Notes: generated by a model from the letters alone, not told the origin. 64,000 bases of DNA from Paenibacillus wynnii (GCF_000757885.1 NZ_JQCR01000003.1:1364001-1428000); one strand, 5' to 3'; positions 16,400 through 26,712 are shown, counted from the first letter of the stretch. A program made the numbers and translations.

Positions 16400-16852
16400 T
16401 TAATCTCCGCATGTGGAAGGAGGTGCTTCTGTACCGGCCTCTACATTGATTTTTTCGGAGACGGTATCTCGGATCACGGAAATTACAAGCTGCAGCAGAT
16501 AATTGATATCTGTCTGACTTTGCTGAAACTCATTCACGACAGGAATTCCATCGATCTCATCTTGCAGCTCTTCGATTTCACGCTCAATCTTAGCTACCAT
16601 ATCTTTATTCTTAAAGCTCTCGAAAGCAACAATCTCTTTCTGCTTCTTCTTAATCGTTGCTATAAGTCCCTGTACCCGTTCATGCGCCAGGATTTTCTGT
16701 TCGGCCTGTTGGAAGTGCCTTACTTCATCACTGGTTGAAATGAGAGAGGCGAGTTCTTTGGCTTTTCCTATAATGTCATCGCGCACGATTAAATCACGGC
16801 TGTTGTAGGTCGGCATTCCGTATTTGTTCAAACGTCCTTCTTCCATTGCCAC
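16400..16852 (-). CDS. ricA: RicA/YmcA-like protein (YlbF/YmcA family)
   Basis: A 150-residue helical protein of the Com_YlbF family. VRDDIIGKAKELASLISTS and the coiled-coil-rich centre (IKKKQKEIVAFESFKNKDMV) match YmcA. In B. subtilis RicA (YmcA), RicF (YlbF) and RicT (YaaT) form a complex needed for RNase Y-dependent mRNA processing, competence, sporulation and biofilm formation. The gene lies 24 bp after miaB, the same order as ymcB-ymcA in Bacillus. Only one cysteine is present, close to the C terminus (STCGD). The start is GTG at 16852, six bases after GGGGAG. Confidence 0.82.
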   Translation of the reverse strand: MAMEEGRLNKYGMPTYNSRDLIVRDDIIGKAKELASLISTSDEVRHFQQAEQKILAHERVQGLIATIKKKQKEIVAFESFKNKDMVAKIEREIEELQDEIDGIPVVNEFQQSQTDINYLLQLVISVIRDTVSEKINVEAGTEAPPSTCGD

Positions 16853-16876
16853 TTGAATCTCCCCATTCTATATGAT

Positions 16877-18463
16877 TTAAACGACTACAGCAGCTTCCTT
16901 GACGTAATCACCTTTGATATACCATGTTTTGGTGTCTGTAATTCTAACGTGAACAAAGGTGCCAATGAGCTCCTTCGAACCTTCAAAATGAACCAGCTTG
17001 TTGCTGCTGGAACGTCCAGAAAGCATTTCTGTGTTATTCTTACTTTCGCCTTCTACCAACACTTCTACTACTTCACCTAACATACGGTCATTACTAATAC
17101 GGCTGTTCTCTTTAATGAGATCATTCAAACGTTGCAGTCGCGCGCTCTTGACCTCCATCGGCACATTGTCCTCCATGCTTGCGGCTGGTGTGCCTTCACG
17201 AGGAGAATATATGAATGTATAGGCCATATCAAAGCCTACTTCTCGAACCAAGGACAACGTATCTTCGAACTGCTCCTCAGTTTCACCGGGGAACCCGACA
17301 ATAATATCAGTGGTTAGGACCGGATTCTTCACAACTGCCTTAATTTTGTCCACAAGCTCCAAATAGCGCTCACGCGTATATTTTCGACTCATCTTCTTAA
17401 GTACTTCAGTGCTGCCTGATTGTACTGGTAAATGGATATGCTCTGACAGATTGCCGCCCTTAGCCAGTACTTCGATCAAACGGTCGTCAAAATCACGCGG
17501 ATGGGAGGTCATGAAACGAATACGGGGAATATCAATTAACCTCATATCATCCATTAAATCCCCGAAGGTATAGTTAATGTCCGTAAAATCCTTGCCATAG
17601 GCGTTCACATTCTGTCCAAGCAGCGTCACTTCCTTGAAGCCCTGCCGTGCTAGGTCACGCACCTCTGCAATAACATCCTCCGGTCGACGGCTTCTCTCCT
17701 TGCCTCGGGTGAAGGGTACAATGCAATACGTACAGAATTTATCACAGCCGTACATAATATTAACCCAAGCACGCATTCCCTCACGCTTTTTAGGCAGGTT
17801 CTCTATAATGTCGCCTTCCTTAGACCAAACCTCTATGACAAGTTCCTTACTGAACATGGCTTCCTTAATTAAGTGAGGCAGACGGTGAATATTGTGCGTA
17901 CCGAATATCATATCGACGAAACTGTGCTTCGACATGATCCGGTTCACAACCCCTTCTTCCTGAGACATACAACCGCAGATTCCCAGTAGAAGTCCCGGCT
18001 TCTCAATCTTCAGATGCTTCAAGTGACCCAATTCCCCAAACACCTTATCCTCTGCATTCTCCCGAATGGCACAGGTATTCAGCAAAATAATATCGGCCTC
18101 ATTACGATCATCCACGCTGCGATATCCCATTTGTTCGAGCATACCCTTCATAGTTTCCGTGTCATGCTCATTCATTTGGCAACCGTAGGTGGTGATATGG
18201 TAGAACTTATCCACTCCAAAGCTCATCATATCCTCTGGAATGACAAAATCATAATGAACTTCTATGTCTTCCTTGCCGCGCCGTTTACCATCTTTATAGT
18301 CCGGCTGGCTATTAATTTGAACATTTCTACCTTTAATACGGTAAGTGGTTTTGCCTTCTTCTTCGGAAATCACTTTGGCATCCGAAAAATCGAAATACTT
18401 GGCATAATTTTTCGCACCCTTGCCGGATTTTAAGTCCGGTGAGTTGTTGTTCCCCTTAGTCAT
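16877..18463 (-). CDS. miaB: tRNA-2-methylthio-N6-dimethylallyladenosine synthase MiaB
   Basis: A 528-residue radical-SAM methylthiotransferase that converts i6A37 to ms2i6A37 in tRNAs reading UNN codons. The N-terminal domain holds the auxiliary-cluster cysteines ([36 protein letters not shown]). The radical-SAM triad is [17 protein letters not shown]-terminal TRAM domain ([11 protein letters not shown] onward) binds tRNA. An N-terminal extension of about 65 residues before the MTTase domain is usual in Bacilli. The ATG at 18463 is preferred, with AAAGGAT upstream; an in-frame GTG three codons earlier overlaps the site. Confidence 0.92.
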   Translation of the reverse strand: MTKGNNNSPDLKSGKGAKNYAKYFDFSDAKVISEEEGKTTYRIKGRNVQINSQPDYKDGKRRGKEDIEVHYDFVIPEDMMSFGVDKFYHITTYGCQMNEHDTETMKGMLEQMGYRSVDDRNEADIILLNTCAIRENAEDKVFGELGHLKHLKIEKPGLLLGICGCMSQEEGVVNRIMSKHSFVDMIFGTHNIHRLPHLIKEAMFSKELVIEVWSKEGDIIENLPKKREGMRAWVNIMYGCDKFCTYCIVPFTRGKERSRRPEDVIAEVRDLARQGFKEVTLLGQNVNAYGKDFTDINYTFGDLMDDMRLIDIPRIRFMTSHPRDFDDRLIEVLAKGGNLSEHIHLPVQSGSTEVLKKMSRKYTRERYLELVDKIKAVVKNPVLTTDIIVGFPGETEEQFEDTLSLVREVGFDMAYTFIYSPREGTPAASMEDNVPMEVKSARLQRLNDLIKENSRISNDRMLGEVVEVLVEGESKNNTEMLSGRSSSNKLVHFEGSKELIGTFVHVRITDTKTWYIKGDYVKEAAVVV

Positions 18464-18565
18464 GCTGTACACATCCTTTATGATAAAGCTTTTATATTAT
18501 TTTTAGATACTGCTAATTTAAAATTATAGCATAACTGGCCTGAACCTATCCATTGCAAACCAACA

Positions 18566-18620
18566 CAAATGACCTGAAGAGGCCACTTTTTTCAAAGCAT
18601 CCATCTTGCAGGTCATTGTT
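18566..18620 (-). terminator. Probable terminator after the Old Yellow Enzyme gene
   Basis: AATGACCTG (18568-18576) and CAGGTCATT (18609-18617) form a perfect 9-bp outer stem with extra inner pairing. The downstream T-tract on the minus strand is short. Confidence 0.55.
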
Positions 18621-18648
18621 CGTTCGTAAATAATATGATTAGAAACCT

Positions 18649-19743
18649 TTAAAACAAAGTTTTAGTCGCTGCTGGGGTAAAAGGAATGATCTCATCCGTT
18701 CTACCGCTTTGCACTTTAGCCGGCCAGGCCGGGTCAACGATGAGCGCTCTGCCTACGGCAACAAGATCAAATTCCTCTTTCTCCAGCTTTTCCAGCAAAC
18801 GCCCGATATTATCCTCATCATTCTTCTCGGCTTCTCCTCCGACAAAATCACTGTTCAGACCCACCGAACCCACTGTAATACTTGGTTTGCCGGTTATTTT
18901 TTGGGTCCAGCCCGCTAGGTTCAGCTCGGAGCCTTCGAATTCAGGCAGCCAGAAGCGGCGAGTCGAGCAATGAAAGATATCAACCCCTGCTTCGCTGAGC
19001 GGAGCCAGGAACTGAGCCAACTCTTCAGGACTCTTCGCGAGCTTACCGTTATAATCCCCCGATTTCCACTGCGAGAACCGAAGTACTATCGGAAATTCAG
19101 GTCCGACCGCGCGGCGGCACGCCTCAATAATCTCCACAGCAAAAGTAGTACGTGCTACGAAATCTCCACCGTAACGATCCGTGCGTTTATTGGTTTTTTC
19201 CCAGAAAAACTGGTCGATAAGGTACCCATGGGCGCCATGCAACTCTATGCCATCAAACCCAATGCGCTTAGCATCAGCAGCAGCTTGGGCAAATGCTGCG
19301 ACAATTCCGGCGATTTCAGTTTGTGTCATGGGCTCTGTAACGGGCTCACCAGAAAGGTTCAGACCGGAAGGTCCAATAGGGAGAGCTTCGGCATTGGGTA
19401 GATCGCCTTTTGAACGAGCCATACCGACATGCCACAGTTGCGGCATTATTTTACCTCCTGCAGCATGAACCTCAGTGACTACCTGCTCCCAACCCTTGAG
19501 CGATTCTTCCCCGTGAAAATTAGGTATATTAGGATGGCTTACCGCGGATGGATGGTTAATGGCCGTACCTTCTGTAATAATCAGCCCTACTCCACCCTCT
19601 GCACGGCGGCGGTAATAGGCTGCCACATCGCTACCGGGAATGCCATTCGGAGAAAATGCACGAGTCATCGGAGCCATAACGACGCGATTGGAAAGTTTAA
19701 GATTACCTGCTTCAAAAGGTTTAAATAATGAATCTGTTGTCAT
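18649..19743 (-). CDS. NADH:flavin oxidoreductase, Old Yellow Enzyme family
   Basis: A 364-residue FMN-dependent ene-reductase. LFKPFEAGNLKLSNRVVMAPMTR, GLIITEGTAINHP, MPQLWHVGMAR, FDGIELHGAHGYLIDQFFW, TDRYGG and FDLVAVGRALIVDP are the barrel and FMN/substrate-binding motifs. The HGAH pair is the usual anion-binding His/His-like site. It reduces activated C=C bonds of quinones, enals or nitro compounds. The ATG at 19743 follows CGGAGG. It is divergent from a MarR gene and shares a 168-bp control region with it, so MarR-controlled electrophile response is likely. Confidence 0.87.
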   Translation of the reverse strand: MTTDSLFKPFEAGNLKLSNRVVMAPMTRAFSPNGIPGSDVAAYYRRRAEGGVGLIITEGTAINHPSAVSHPNIPNFHGEESLKGWEQVVTEVHAAGGKIMPQLWHVGMARSKGDLPNAEALPIGPSGLNLSGEPVTEPMTQTEIAGIVAAFAQAAADAKRIGFDGIELHGAHGYLIDQFFWEKTNKRTDRYGGDFVARTTFAVEIIEACRRAVGPEFPIVLRFSQWKSGDYNGKLAKSPEELAQFLAPLSEAGVDIFHCSTRRFWLPEFEGSELNLAGWTQKITGKPSITVGSVGLNSDFVGGEAEKNDEDNIGRLLEKLEKEEFDLVAVGRALIVDPAWPAKVQSGRTDEIIPFTPAATKTLF

Positions 19744-19864
19744 ATGTAACCTCCGTTTAATTATTAAATTACTTTTTGTAAGCATTATTATGAGCCTTCT
19801 ACTTCCAAATTGCAACTTTTAGGAAATAGATAAGAAATGTAAAAATTACGGTTGCGAATTTACT

Positions 19865-19891
19865 TCAATGACTATATAGTTTAGTTATTGA
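19865..19891. promoter_or_regulatory. Candidate MarR operator
   Basis: TCAATGACTA (19865-19874) and TAGTTATTGA (19882-19891) form an inverted repeat with 9 of 10 positions matching and a 7-base spacer. It lies 20 bp before the GTG of the MarR gene, between it and the divergent reductase gene. The size and symmetry suit a MarR dimer. Confidence 0.6.
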
Positions 19892-19911
19892 AATATTTTA
19901 GGAGGAAAACA

Positions 19912-20358
19912 GTGAACTCTTACGAGCAATTAATCATAGGTATCAAGCAGCTATACGAACTTTCATCCGAGGTCACCAAACCTACAGCGAAGGAGGATAT
20001 TCCGGATAATTATGTGTTTTTGCTCTTTATGATTTACCGTAAAGGGAAGGTGAAAACTACGGAAATCTCTGATTATTTCTCCATTACCCCCGGGGCAGCA
20101 ACGGCAATAGCAGATAAGCTCGAAAGAATGGAATTGATTGCTCGGAACCGGGATCAGAAAGATCGCAGAATTATTCATATTGAACTGACCGAGAACGGTT
20201 TGAAGTATGTTGAACAAAGAAAGAAGGAGCATATCGCGTTATTCCAAGATATTTTGCAGGATTATAATCCAGAAGAATTAGAGACTGCCATCAAGACCTT
20301 GAATCGGCTATCTGAATCCATTGTCTCGTATCAGCAAAAAGGGGGATCATCTAAATGA
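19912..20358 (+). CDS. MarR family transcriptional regulator
   Basis: A 148-residue winged-helix protein. VKTTEISDYFSITPGAATAI is the recognition helix-turn-helix, followed by ADKLERMELIARNRDQKDRR and the wing IIHIELTENG. The GTG at 19912 follows AGGAGG with six bases; an earlier TTG is within the operator. Its stop overlaps the ATG of the NmrA-like gene (ATGA). It likely represses itself, the NmrA-like gene and the divergent ene-reductase. Confidence 0.87.
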   Translation: MNSYEQLIIGIKQLYELSSEVTKPTAKEDIPDNYVFLLFMIYRKGKVKTTEISDYFSITPGAATAIADKLERMELIARNRDQKDRRIIHIELTENGLKYVEQRKKEHIALFQDILQDYNPEELETAIKTLNRLSESIVSYQQKGGSSK

Positions 20359-21206
20359 GTATATTAGTTACGGGTTTTACCGGAAACACCGGCCAAGAGG
20401 TGGCCAAAAAGCTTGTTAATATAGGGGCGTCTATTGTATGTGCGGTACGAAACCCGGAAAAGGCAAGAAGTCTATTCGGCGCTGACTACAAATATGTAGA
20501 ACTGGATTATACCCGCCACGAAACCTTTGATATAGCCTTGGAGGGAATCGAGCGAATCTTTCTAATGTTTCCGCCAGAAACGCAGTTTTCAGACTTCCAT
20601 GCCTTTATCCGCAAAGCTAAAGAAAAGAATATCCGCCATATTGCGTACCTTTCGGTAAAGGACGTACAATTTATGCCTTTCATCCCACACTACAAAAATG
20701 AGAAAGAAATTATCAAATGCGGCATACCGTATACTTTTCTACGAGCCGGTTATTTTATGCAGAACCTGAACTTGTTTCTATTAGATGAGATTCTCCAGAA
20801 CGATCGTATTTATGTACCTGCCGGCAAAGGGAAAACCAGCTTCACAGACGTGAGAGATATTGCTGAGATTGCAGCCCGCTCTCTAACGGAGGAAGACAAT
20901 CATTTCGGTAAAAAGTATCCGATCACCGGAATTCAGGCCATTGACTTCTACGAGGTTGCCCGATTGATGACTTCAGAGTTAGGACGTCCCATCCAGTATA
21001 GCAATCCTACTGCCAAAGAGTTCAAAGCTTATATGCTGGCAAAAGGACTGGATTCCAAATACATAAATGTAGTTACCATGCTTCATATGGTCACCAAAAT
21101 CGGGCTGGCAAAAGGCATAACCGATATTTATCATCAAGTCACAAATGAGCAACCGACAGGAATTATAACTTACATTAATGATTATAGGGACACCTTCATG
21201 AAATGA
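20355..21206 (+). CDS. NmrA-like NAD(P)-binding protein (atypical SDR)
   Basis: A 283-residue Rossmann protein. ILVTGFTGNTGQEVAKKL at the N terminus is the GxxGxxG dinucleotide motif; AVRNPEKARSL, LMFPPETQ and IAYLSVKDVQF follow the NmrA/QOR2 pattern, and LRAGYFMQNL replaces the SDR active site. Relatives are quinone reductases or redox sensors. It is translationally coupled to the MarR gene by an ATGA overlap and, with the ene-reductase, completes a small electrophile/quinone-response unit. Confidence 0.82.
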   Translation: MSILVTGFTGNTGQEVAKKLVNIGASIVCAVRNPEKARSLFGADYKYVELDYTRHETFDIALEGIERIFLMFPPETQFSDFHAFIRKAKEKNIRHIAYLSVKDVQFMPFIPHYKNEKEIIKCGIPYTFLRAGYFMQNLNLFLLDEILQNDRIYVPAGKGKTSFTDVRDIAEIAARSLTEEDNHFGKKYPITGIQAIDFYEVARLMTSELGRPIQYSNPTAKEFKAYMLAKGLDSKYINVVTMLHMVTKIGLAKGITDIYHQVTNEQPTGIITYINDYRDTFMK

Positions 21207-21223
21207 CACCTCGAAATCAGTAT

Positions 21224-21247
21224 TAAAGGCTGGGAATCGCCTTATTT
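21224..21247. terminator. Short hairpin between convergent genes
   Basis: AAGGC (21226-21230) and GCCTT (21239-21243) flank a GC-containing loop; TTATTTAT follows on the plus strand. It is weak and overlaps the rhaM stop. Confidence 0.35.
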
Positions 21248-21559
21248 ATGAAGGTAGAATACTTCTTTTAAATCAAAAGATACCGGACTGTTGTCAGCAT
21301 TAGTCTCCATGATGTCTTTCATATAACTCCACCATTTCCGGCATATTTCCGTATCTGCTGTTTTAGCCCAGAGCTCTTCATCGGCAATCTCCAAATAAGC
21401 AAATAAAGTATGGGTAGCCTCATCCAGAAAAATAGAGTAGGTGTGCATGCCGTGCTCTATCAGCATCTCTTCCATCTCAGGCCAAAGCTCATCATGGCGT
21501 TTGCGGTATTCCTCATGGCAGCCCTCAAATACTTTCATCGTTACGGCTTTACGGATCAT
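21242..21559 (-). CDS. rhaM: L-rhamnose mutarotase
   Basis: A 105-residue dimeric alpha-beta barrel protein, the usual RhaM length (104). [21 protein letters not shown] contains the catalytic His, and the aromatic pair in [12 protein letters not shown] is also conserved. It interconverts alpha- and beta-L-rhamnose to feed the isomerase. The ATG at 21559 follows AAAGGAG with seven bases; another ATG two codons earlier is too close to the site. It is the most distal rhamnose gene and is separated from rhaD by a terminator, so it may have its own promoter. Confidence 0.9.
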   Translation of the reverse strand: MIRKAVTMKVFEGCHEEYRKRHDELWPEMEEMLIEHGMHTYSIFLDEATHTLFAYLEIADEELWAKTADTEICRKWWSYMKDIMETNADNSPVSFDLKEVFYLHK

Positions 21560-21648
21560 TGTCATTCTCCTTTGATTTGGGATTCTATAAAAATCATATA
21601 AGGAGTCAGCCGTAACTACGGTGAATATTTGGACTTTCGGCCGCTGTT

Positions 21649-21699
21649 GTCTCCAGATTTCTTGGATTATACCGCTGTTCACGGATGAAATCCGGAGAC
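21649..21699. repeat. Intergenic inverted repeat
   Basis: GTCTCCAGATTTC (21649-21661) and GAAATCCGGAGAC (21687-21699) match at 12 of 13 positions around a 25-base loop. The surrounding sequence (21610-21740) is GC-richer than the flanks and has no gene. It looks like a dispersed palindromic intergenic element; only one copy is in this window. Confidence 0.5.
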
Positions 21700-21807
21700 A
21701 AAGGCGGACTCTATCGCTCCTACAGCTCCAAACTTCCCCTTCGTTACTCTGCCTATAATGTTATTTACTAGTCCATCTTATATAGCCGTGCTTATATAAT
21801 AATATTA

Positions 21808-21848
21808 AAAACCGGGCACTGCAGTACAAACTGCCAGTGCCCGGCATG
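21808..21848 (-). terminator. Intrinsic terminator of the rhamnose operon
   Basis: CCGGGCACTG (21812-21821) pairs perfectly with CAGTGCCCGG (21835-21844), followed on the minus strand by TTTTTAATATTATT. Confidence 0.9.
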
Positions 21849-21882
21849 TACCGAGAATTTTATAAAGATAAGATAAGTGCTG

Positions 21883-22728
21883 CTAAACCTCCAAAATCCC
21901 AGCCTTAGGCGTTACATTAAACGCTTTTGCCAAATCACTCAACTGTTGGTCTGTGATTCTTTGTTTGATTTCCTTGCCGGCTACCAAATTGTAGACAATT
22001 GCAGCTTTTTCCACAGTCTCAATCAGGCCAAAGGTGGAATCCATTGTCGACCCTGTGCCAAAAATACCGTGATGCGGCCAAATTACAATGCGGTGATCCT
22101 TCATTTTATTAGCCGTTTTACGTCCGATTTCGCTGCTGCCTGGAACGATCCATGGAATTACACTCACTCCATCCGGGAAAACAACGATGCATTCCGTACA
22201 CATTTCCCATAATGTTTTGGTGAATTTTAGCTCATCTAGGTCGTGCGTAAAGGTCATCGCAATCACATTCGTAGCATGGGTGTGAAGTACGATACGGTGA
22301 GTAGGATCAACCTTTAGACGCTCAATATGACTCATAAAATGCGACGCAAGCTCACTTGTAGGCACGGCTCCGTTCCGTAAGCCCCACAGGACTTCAACAC
22401 TATCGCCATTGCCGCTAACACGCAATACACCTAGATTAGCTTCAGGGTCTTTAATAACATTGCGGAAATACTTTCCTGATCCTGTAACAATGAAGTATTT
22501 ACCTGCCAATTCTGTTACCGGAAAGTTCAGATTAATCGTGCGAAGCGGCTTCAAAACATTGATATACTTGGCCACTTCCTCTTCATCCAATAGGTAACTG
22601 ATGTTTCCACCGTTCAGCTCATCCCAACCCTGCATCCACATATGGTGGGTAATTTCCGACATTTCCTTAATAAAAGGGGCCTCAACACTGGAAATATATC
22701 CAGCAGATTCAATCATTTTTGTAGCCAT
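21883..22728 (-). CDS. rhaD: L-rhamnulose-1-phosphate aldolase
   Basis: A 281-residue class II (zinc) aldolase. [13 protein letters not shown], the substrate-phosphate loop [29 protein letters not shown] with zinc-binding His-x-His, and [14 protein letters not shown] with a further zinc His match RhaD. It splits L-rhamnulose 1-phosphate into dihydroxyacetone phosphate and L-lactaldehyde; the lactaldehyde is reduced by the fucO product of the same operon. AAAGGAG precedes the ATG. Confidence 0.92.
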   Translation of the reverse strand: MATKMIESAGYISSVEAPFIKEMSEITHHMWMQGWDELNGGNISYLLDEEEVAKYINVLKPLRTINLNFPVTELAGKYFIVTGSGKYFRNVIKDPEANLGVLRVSGNGDSVEVLWGLRNGAVPTSELASHFMSHIERLKVDPTHRIVLHTHATNVIAMTFTHDLDELKFTKTLWEMCTECIVVFPDGVSVIPWIVPGSSEIGRKTANKMKDHRIVIWPHHGIFGTGSTMDSTFGLIETVEKAAIVYNLVAGKEIKQRITDQQLSDLAKAFNVTPKAGILEV

Positions 22729-22778
22729 TGTTTTTTTCTCTCCTTTATATATGTTAATACATGATGGTTATTCAGTTG

Positions 22779-24035
22779 TTATCTTTTTAAAAGCACTTCT
22801 TGCTCATAGGCTTTCACTTCTGCCAGCCATTGCTCCCGCACTGGTGTTCCTTGCGATGCGCAGTAATAATCCCATACGGCACCGAACGGATATGACTTAA
22901 ATTCTTCTACAAGGGCTAAGCGGGAGGTATAATCGCCCTCTTGTTCAATTCTCTTCAATTCTTCGATAGGCTCCAGCATTGCACGCAGCAGTGCTTTGAT
23001 AGTGTTGCGCGTACCAATAACCCATGCGGCAATGTGATTGATACTTCCGTCAAAGAAGTCCAAACCAATATTTGTCCGGGGCAGCAGGTCACCGCGCACC
23101 AGTTCACGAGCAATATCCATTAGCTCATCATCCATAGTTACGACATGGTCACTATCCCAACGCACCGGTCTACTCACATGCAGCAGCAGTTGCTCACTGA
23201 ACATCAGGATGGAGGATAGTTTATTCGAGATGACTTCTGTCGGGTGGAAGTGTCCGGCGTCGAGACAGATTGCTTTGCCTCGGGTTAGTCCGTAGCCCAT
23301 ATAGAATTCGTGGGAACCTACGACATAACTCTCAGATCCTATACCGAACAATTTGCTCTCTACGGCGTCTATGTTGTATTGAGGATCTATTTCCTCACTA
23401 AATATCTCATCCAAAGACTCCTTCAAACGGACTCTAGGTGAAAGGCGGTCAACCGGAGTGTCCTTGTAACCATCCGGAACCCAGAAATTAGTTACACAGG
23501 GCTGTCCCAGCTCCCGTCCGAAGTGCTCGGCAATTTTGCGGGAAGCCTTGCAGTGAGTAATCCAAAAGCGGCGGATCTCCTCGTCGGAATGACTTAAGGT
23601 AAAACCGTCAGCAGCTTTAGGATGAGAGAAGCAAGTAGGATTGAAGTCGAGTCCCAACCCTTGATCCTTGGCCCAATCCACCCAACCTTGAAAATGCTTA
23701 GGCTCCAATTCATCTAAATCTACTTTCTCATCAGTATCAGCATAGATCGCATGAAGATTCACTTTGTGTTTGCCTGGAATCAGCGACAAGGCTTTTTCTA
23801 GGTCTTTGCGGAGTTCATCCGGCGTGCCGGCGCGCCCCGGATAACTACCGGTAACGGCAATACCTCCGCTGAGCTCTTTATCCTTGAATAAGAATCCGCG
23901 AACATCGTCTCCCTGCCAGCAGTGCAGCGAGATTTTGATTTGGGACAGTTTTTCGAGTACTTCATCCACATTAATTCCATGCGCAGCATAGAGTTTTTTG
24001 GCTTCGTTATAAGTGTTGGTAACGGTCTGATCCAT
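22779..24035 (-). CDS. rhaA: L-rhamnose isomerase
   Basis: A 418-residue metal-dependent isomerase of RhaA length. [62 protein letters not shown] (metal ligands), VRWDSDHVV and [16 protein letters not shown] are family motifs. It converts L-rhamnose to L-rhamnulose. TTAGGAGG precedes the ATG. It lies between rhaB (upstream) and rhaD (downstream) in the operon. Confidence 0.93.
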   Translation of the reverse strand: MDQTVTNTYNEAKKLYAAHGINVDEVLEKLSQIKISLHCWQGDDVRGFLFKDKELSGGIAVTGSYPGRAGTPDELRKDLEKALSLIPGKHKVNLHAIYADTDEKVDLDELEPKHFQGWVDWAKDQGLGLDFNPTCFSHPKAADGFTLSHSDEEIRRFWITHCKASRKIAEHFGRELGQPCVTNFWVPDGYKDTPVDRLSPRVRLKESLDEIFSEEIDPQYNIDAVESKLFGIGSESYVVGSHEFYMGYGLTRGKAICLDAGHFHPTEVISNKLSSILMFSEQLLLHVSRPVRWDSDHVVTMDDELMDIARELVRGDLLPRTNIGLDFFDGSINHIAAWVIGTRNTIKALLRAMLEPIEELKRIEQEGDYTSRLALVEEFKSYPFGAVWDYYCASQGTPVREQWLAEVKAYEQEVLLKR

Positions 24036-24059
24036 GGATTAAATCCTCCTAATGCTTAA

Positions 24060-25529
24060 TTAATTTTCTCGTGTTGAAACGAAATGGAGATGATTCCATC
24101 TGGAGATGATTTCATTCAGCTGCGGAAGCGGCTGAGGATGGTAGGATTTGATCTCAGTAGAATTCTTGATTAGTTTTCTTGCTTCCGCAATATCCGGAAT
24201 ATCCCCTGCTCTAATAAGCTGAACCGCCAGGTTACCCAGCGCGGTAGATTCTGTAGGTCCGGCGAGTACCTCTCTACCAATTACATCTGCTGTCAGCTGG
24301 CACAGCAGTACGTTGTTGGCACCGCCGCCGCCAATCTGAAGAACTTCAACCGCTCTGCCAGTCAATATTTCCAACTCATTCAGATAAGTAAGATAGGATA
24401 ATGCGAGACTGTCAAAGATACAACGGGCCAGTTGACCGGTTGTTTCAGGCACCGGTTCTCCGCTTTCCATACAGGCCTTACGGATTTCCTGAATCATGTT
24501 GTCCGGATTCAGGAATCTGGGGTCATTGCACGGAATCAGGCTGCGGAAGGCTTCCGTTTCTTCAGCCAGCTTAGCCAGCTCCGCGAAGCTGTGACGGTTG
24601 TCTTCCAACCTGCGGACTTCCTGTATGAGCCATAAGCCCATAATATTTTTCAGGAACCGGTAAGTCCCGAAAGCGCCCCACTCATTGGTATAGTTGGCTT
24701 CCATCGCTTGTTGGTTGTTAATCGGCTCACTTAGCTCCATGCCAAGCAGTGACCAAGTTCCGCTGCTGATGTAGGCTGAAGTGCGGTCAGTGCTAAGTGG
24801 AATTCCTAGTACGGCCGATGCTGTGTCATGTGTTGCAGCACAGATGAGCAGACACTCCGGAAGATCATACTGCTGCACAAGAGATTCGCTAACGTAGCCA
24901 ATGACTTCTCCCGGTTCTGTCAGTTCAGCGAACTGTTCTCTTCTTATATGAAGGAAATTCAGCAGATCTGTGTCATATTCACGGGTTGCAAGGTTCAAGA
25001 GCTGGGTTGTGGAAGCATTGGTGACCTCGTTAATCTTACGTCCGCTTAGTCTGTAATAGAGGTAATCCGGCACAAGCAGAATTTGATCCGCCTGAGCCAG
25101 TTCCTCCTTATCATGCGCATACAGCTGATATAACGTATTAAAGGTGAGCTGCTGTATGCCCGTCTTCTGATAAACGACTGCAGGAGAAATGTGCTTAGCA
25201 ACCTCTTCCATGACATGATCCGTACGCCGGTCGCGGTAAGCATACACGTCCTGAAGGCGATTCCCTTCCGCATTCAGCAGTACATAATCCACGGCCCATG
25301 TATCAATGCCGAGCGTACATTTGGTTATCCCTCTGGCACGGGCCTTCTGCAGGCCGGCTATGATCTGATCAAACAGATAATCAATATCCCAGAAGCACGA
25401 ACCGTCTCGTTCCGTAAAGCCATTGCTAAACCGGTGAATTTCTTCCATAGAGAGAACGCCATCCATTACTGTTCCAAGTAGAAGCCGTCCACTGGAGGCG
25501 CCAATATCGACGGCGATATGATTGGTCAT
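24060..25529 (-). CDS. rhaB: Rhamnulokinase
   Basis: A 489-residue FGGY-family sugar kinase. HIAVDIGASSGRLLLG is the N-terminal phosphate-1 motif, GIDTWAVDYVLL and HDTASAVLGIP hold the catalytic Asp, SSGTWSLLG is phosphate 2 and IGGGGANNVLLCQLTADV is the adenosine motif. It phosphorylates L-rhamnulose at C1. The ATG at 25529 follows AAGGAG; longer readings run into fucO. Confidence 0.93.
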   Translation of the reverse strand: MTNHIAVDIGASSGRLLLGTVMDGVLSMEEIHRFSNGFTERDGSCFWDIDYLFDQIIAGLQKARARGITKCTLGIDTWAVDYVLLNAEGNRLQDVYAYRDRRTDHVMEEVAKHISPAVVYQKTGIQQLTFNTLYQLYAHDKEELAQADQILLVPDYLYYRLSGRKINEVTNASTTQLLNLATREYDTDLLNFLHIRREQFAELTEPGEVIGYVSESLVQQYDLPECLLICAATHDTASAVLGIPLSTDRTSAYISSGTWSLLGMELSEPINNQQAMEANYTNEWGAFGTYRFLKNIMGLWLIQEVRRLEDNRHSFAELAKLAEETEAFRSLIPCNDPRFLNPDNMIQEIRKACMESGEPVPETTGQLARCIFDSLALSYLTYLNELEILTGRAVEVLQIGGGGANNVLLCQLTADVIGREVLAGPTESTALGNLAVQLIRAGDIPDIAEARKLIKNSTEIKSYHPQPLPQLNEIISRWNHLHFVSTREN

Positions 25530-25554
25530 AGGAAGTCTCCTTAATGAATGACTT

Positions 25555-26712
25555 TTAGAGTATTTTTTTGAACATGGCGATGACTTCTTCTTTCGTAGGG
25601 ATAAAAGGGTTCCCCGGAGCGCAGGCATCTTTCATAGAATTCTCTGCAAGCAGGTCCAGATCAACCTCATCTACACCGAGTTCCGATAGCTTGGAAGGTA
25701 TGTCCACTTCAGCCGACAGCTTCTTGAGCGATTCAACTACATAGTCGGCACATCCCTTATCACTTTTTCCATTAACGTCAAAACCTATGACCTTCGCAAT
25801 AGATCTGAATTTCTCAGGCACATATTTGGCGTTCTCTTCTTCCACGATCGGCAGCAGCATTGCATTGCATACGCCGTGCGGAAGATCATACACTCCGCCA
25901 AGCTGATGGGCCATAGCATGAACATAACCAAGTCCCGCATTATTAAAGGCTAAACCACCGAGGAAAATCGCATAGACCATTTGCTCACGCGCCTCAATAT
26001 CATGGCCATTCTTCACCGTGCGAGCCAGATTATTAAAGATAAGCTCAACTGCTGCCAACGCCGTAGCATCGGTTACAGGATAAGCGCCCGGAGTCACCAA
26101 TGCTTCAATCGCATGGGTCAATGCATCCATACCCGTTGCAGCTGTAAGTGCAGCCGGTTTATCGACCATCAGCTCGGGATCATTTACAGAGAGAGTTGCG
26201 ATACTATTTTTATCAACCATAACCATTTTCACTTTGCGTTCTTCATCTGTAATAACATAGTTGATTGTCATTGTCACTTCACTTGAAGTTCCTGCAGTCG
26301 TGTTAACCGCTACAATCGGCAATGACTTATTCTTGGATTTGTGAACGCCTTCATACTTTACAATATGACCGCCGTTTGTAGCGATGATACCGATCGCTTT
26401 GGCTGTATCCTGTGGTGAACCTCCGCCGATAGAGATCAGATAGTCACATTCATGAGCCTTTAGAAATTCCACACCATCGTGTACATTTTTACAAGTTGGA
26501 TTTGGTTTAATTTCATCATATACGACATATTCAATTCCAGCATCATCCAATACCGTCAGCAGTTTACCGGCTATACCGCTCTTCACCAAAAACTTATCCG
26601 TAACCACCAAAGCTTTCTTCAAATTCAACTCCTGGATATAAGGACCCAAATCCTTCAGGCAACCTTTACCCATAATGTTGATGGACGGCACATAGTACAC
26701 ACGAGTACTCAT
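25555..26712 (-). CDS. fucO: Lactaldehyde reductase, iron-containing alcohol dehydrogenase
   Basis: A 385-residue group III Fe-dependent dehydrogenase. SIGGGSPQDTAKAIGI is the NAD-binding GGGS loop, and HAIEALVTPGAYPVTDA and GYVHAMAHQLGGVYDLPHG hold the metal-binding Asp/His set. In the rhamnose context it reduces L-lactaldehyde to L-1,2-propanediol, regenerating NAD under low oxygen. It is the first gene of the operon fucO-rhaB-rhaA-rhaD. AGGAGG lies 13 bases before the ATG. Confidence 0.9.
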   Translation of the reverse strand: MSTRVYYVPSINIMGKGCLKDLGPYIQELNLKKALVVTDKFLVKSGIAGKLLTVLDDAGIEYVVYDEIKPNPTCKNVHDGVEFLKAHECDYLISIGGGSPQDTAKAIGIIATNGGHIVKYEGVHKSKNKSLPIVAVNTTAGTSSEVTMTINYVITDEERKVKMVMVDKNSIATLSVNDPELMVDKPAALTAATGMDALTHAIEALVTPGAYPVTDATALAAVELIFNNLARTVKNGHDIEAREQMVYAIFLGGLAFNNAGLGYVHAMAHQLGGVYDLPHGVCNAMLLPIVEEENAKYVPEKFRSIAKVIGFDVNGKSDKGCADYVVESLKKLSAEVDIPSKLSELGVDEVDLDLLAENSMKDACAPGNPFIPTKEEVIAMFKKIL

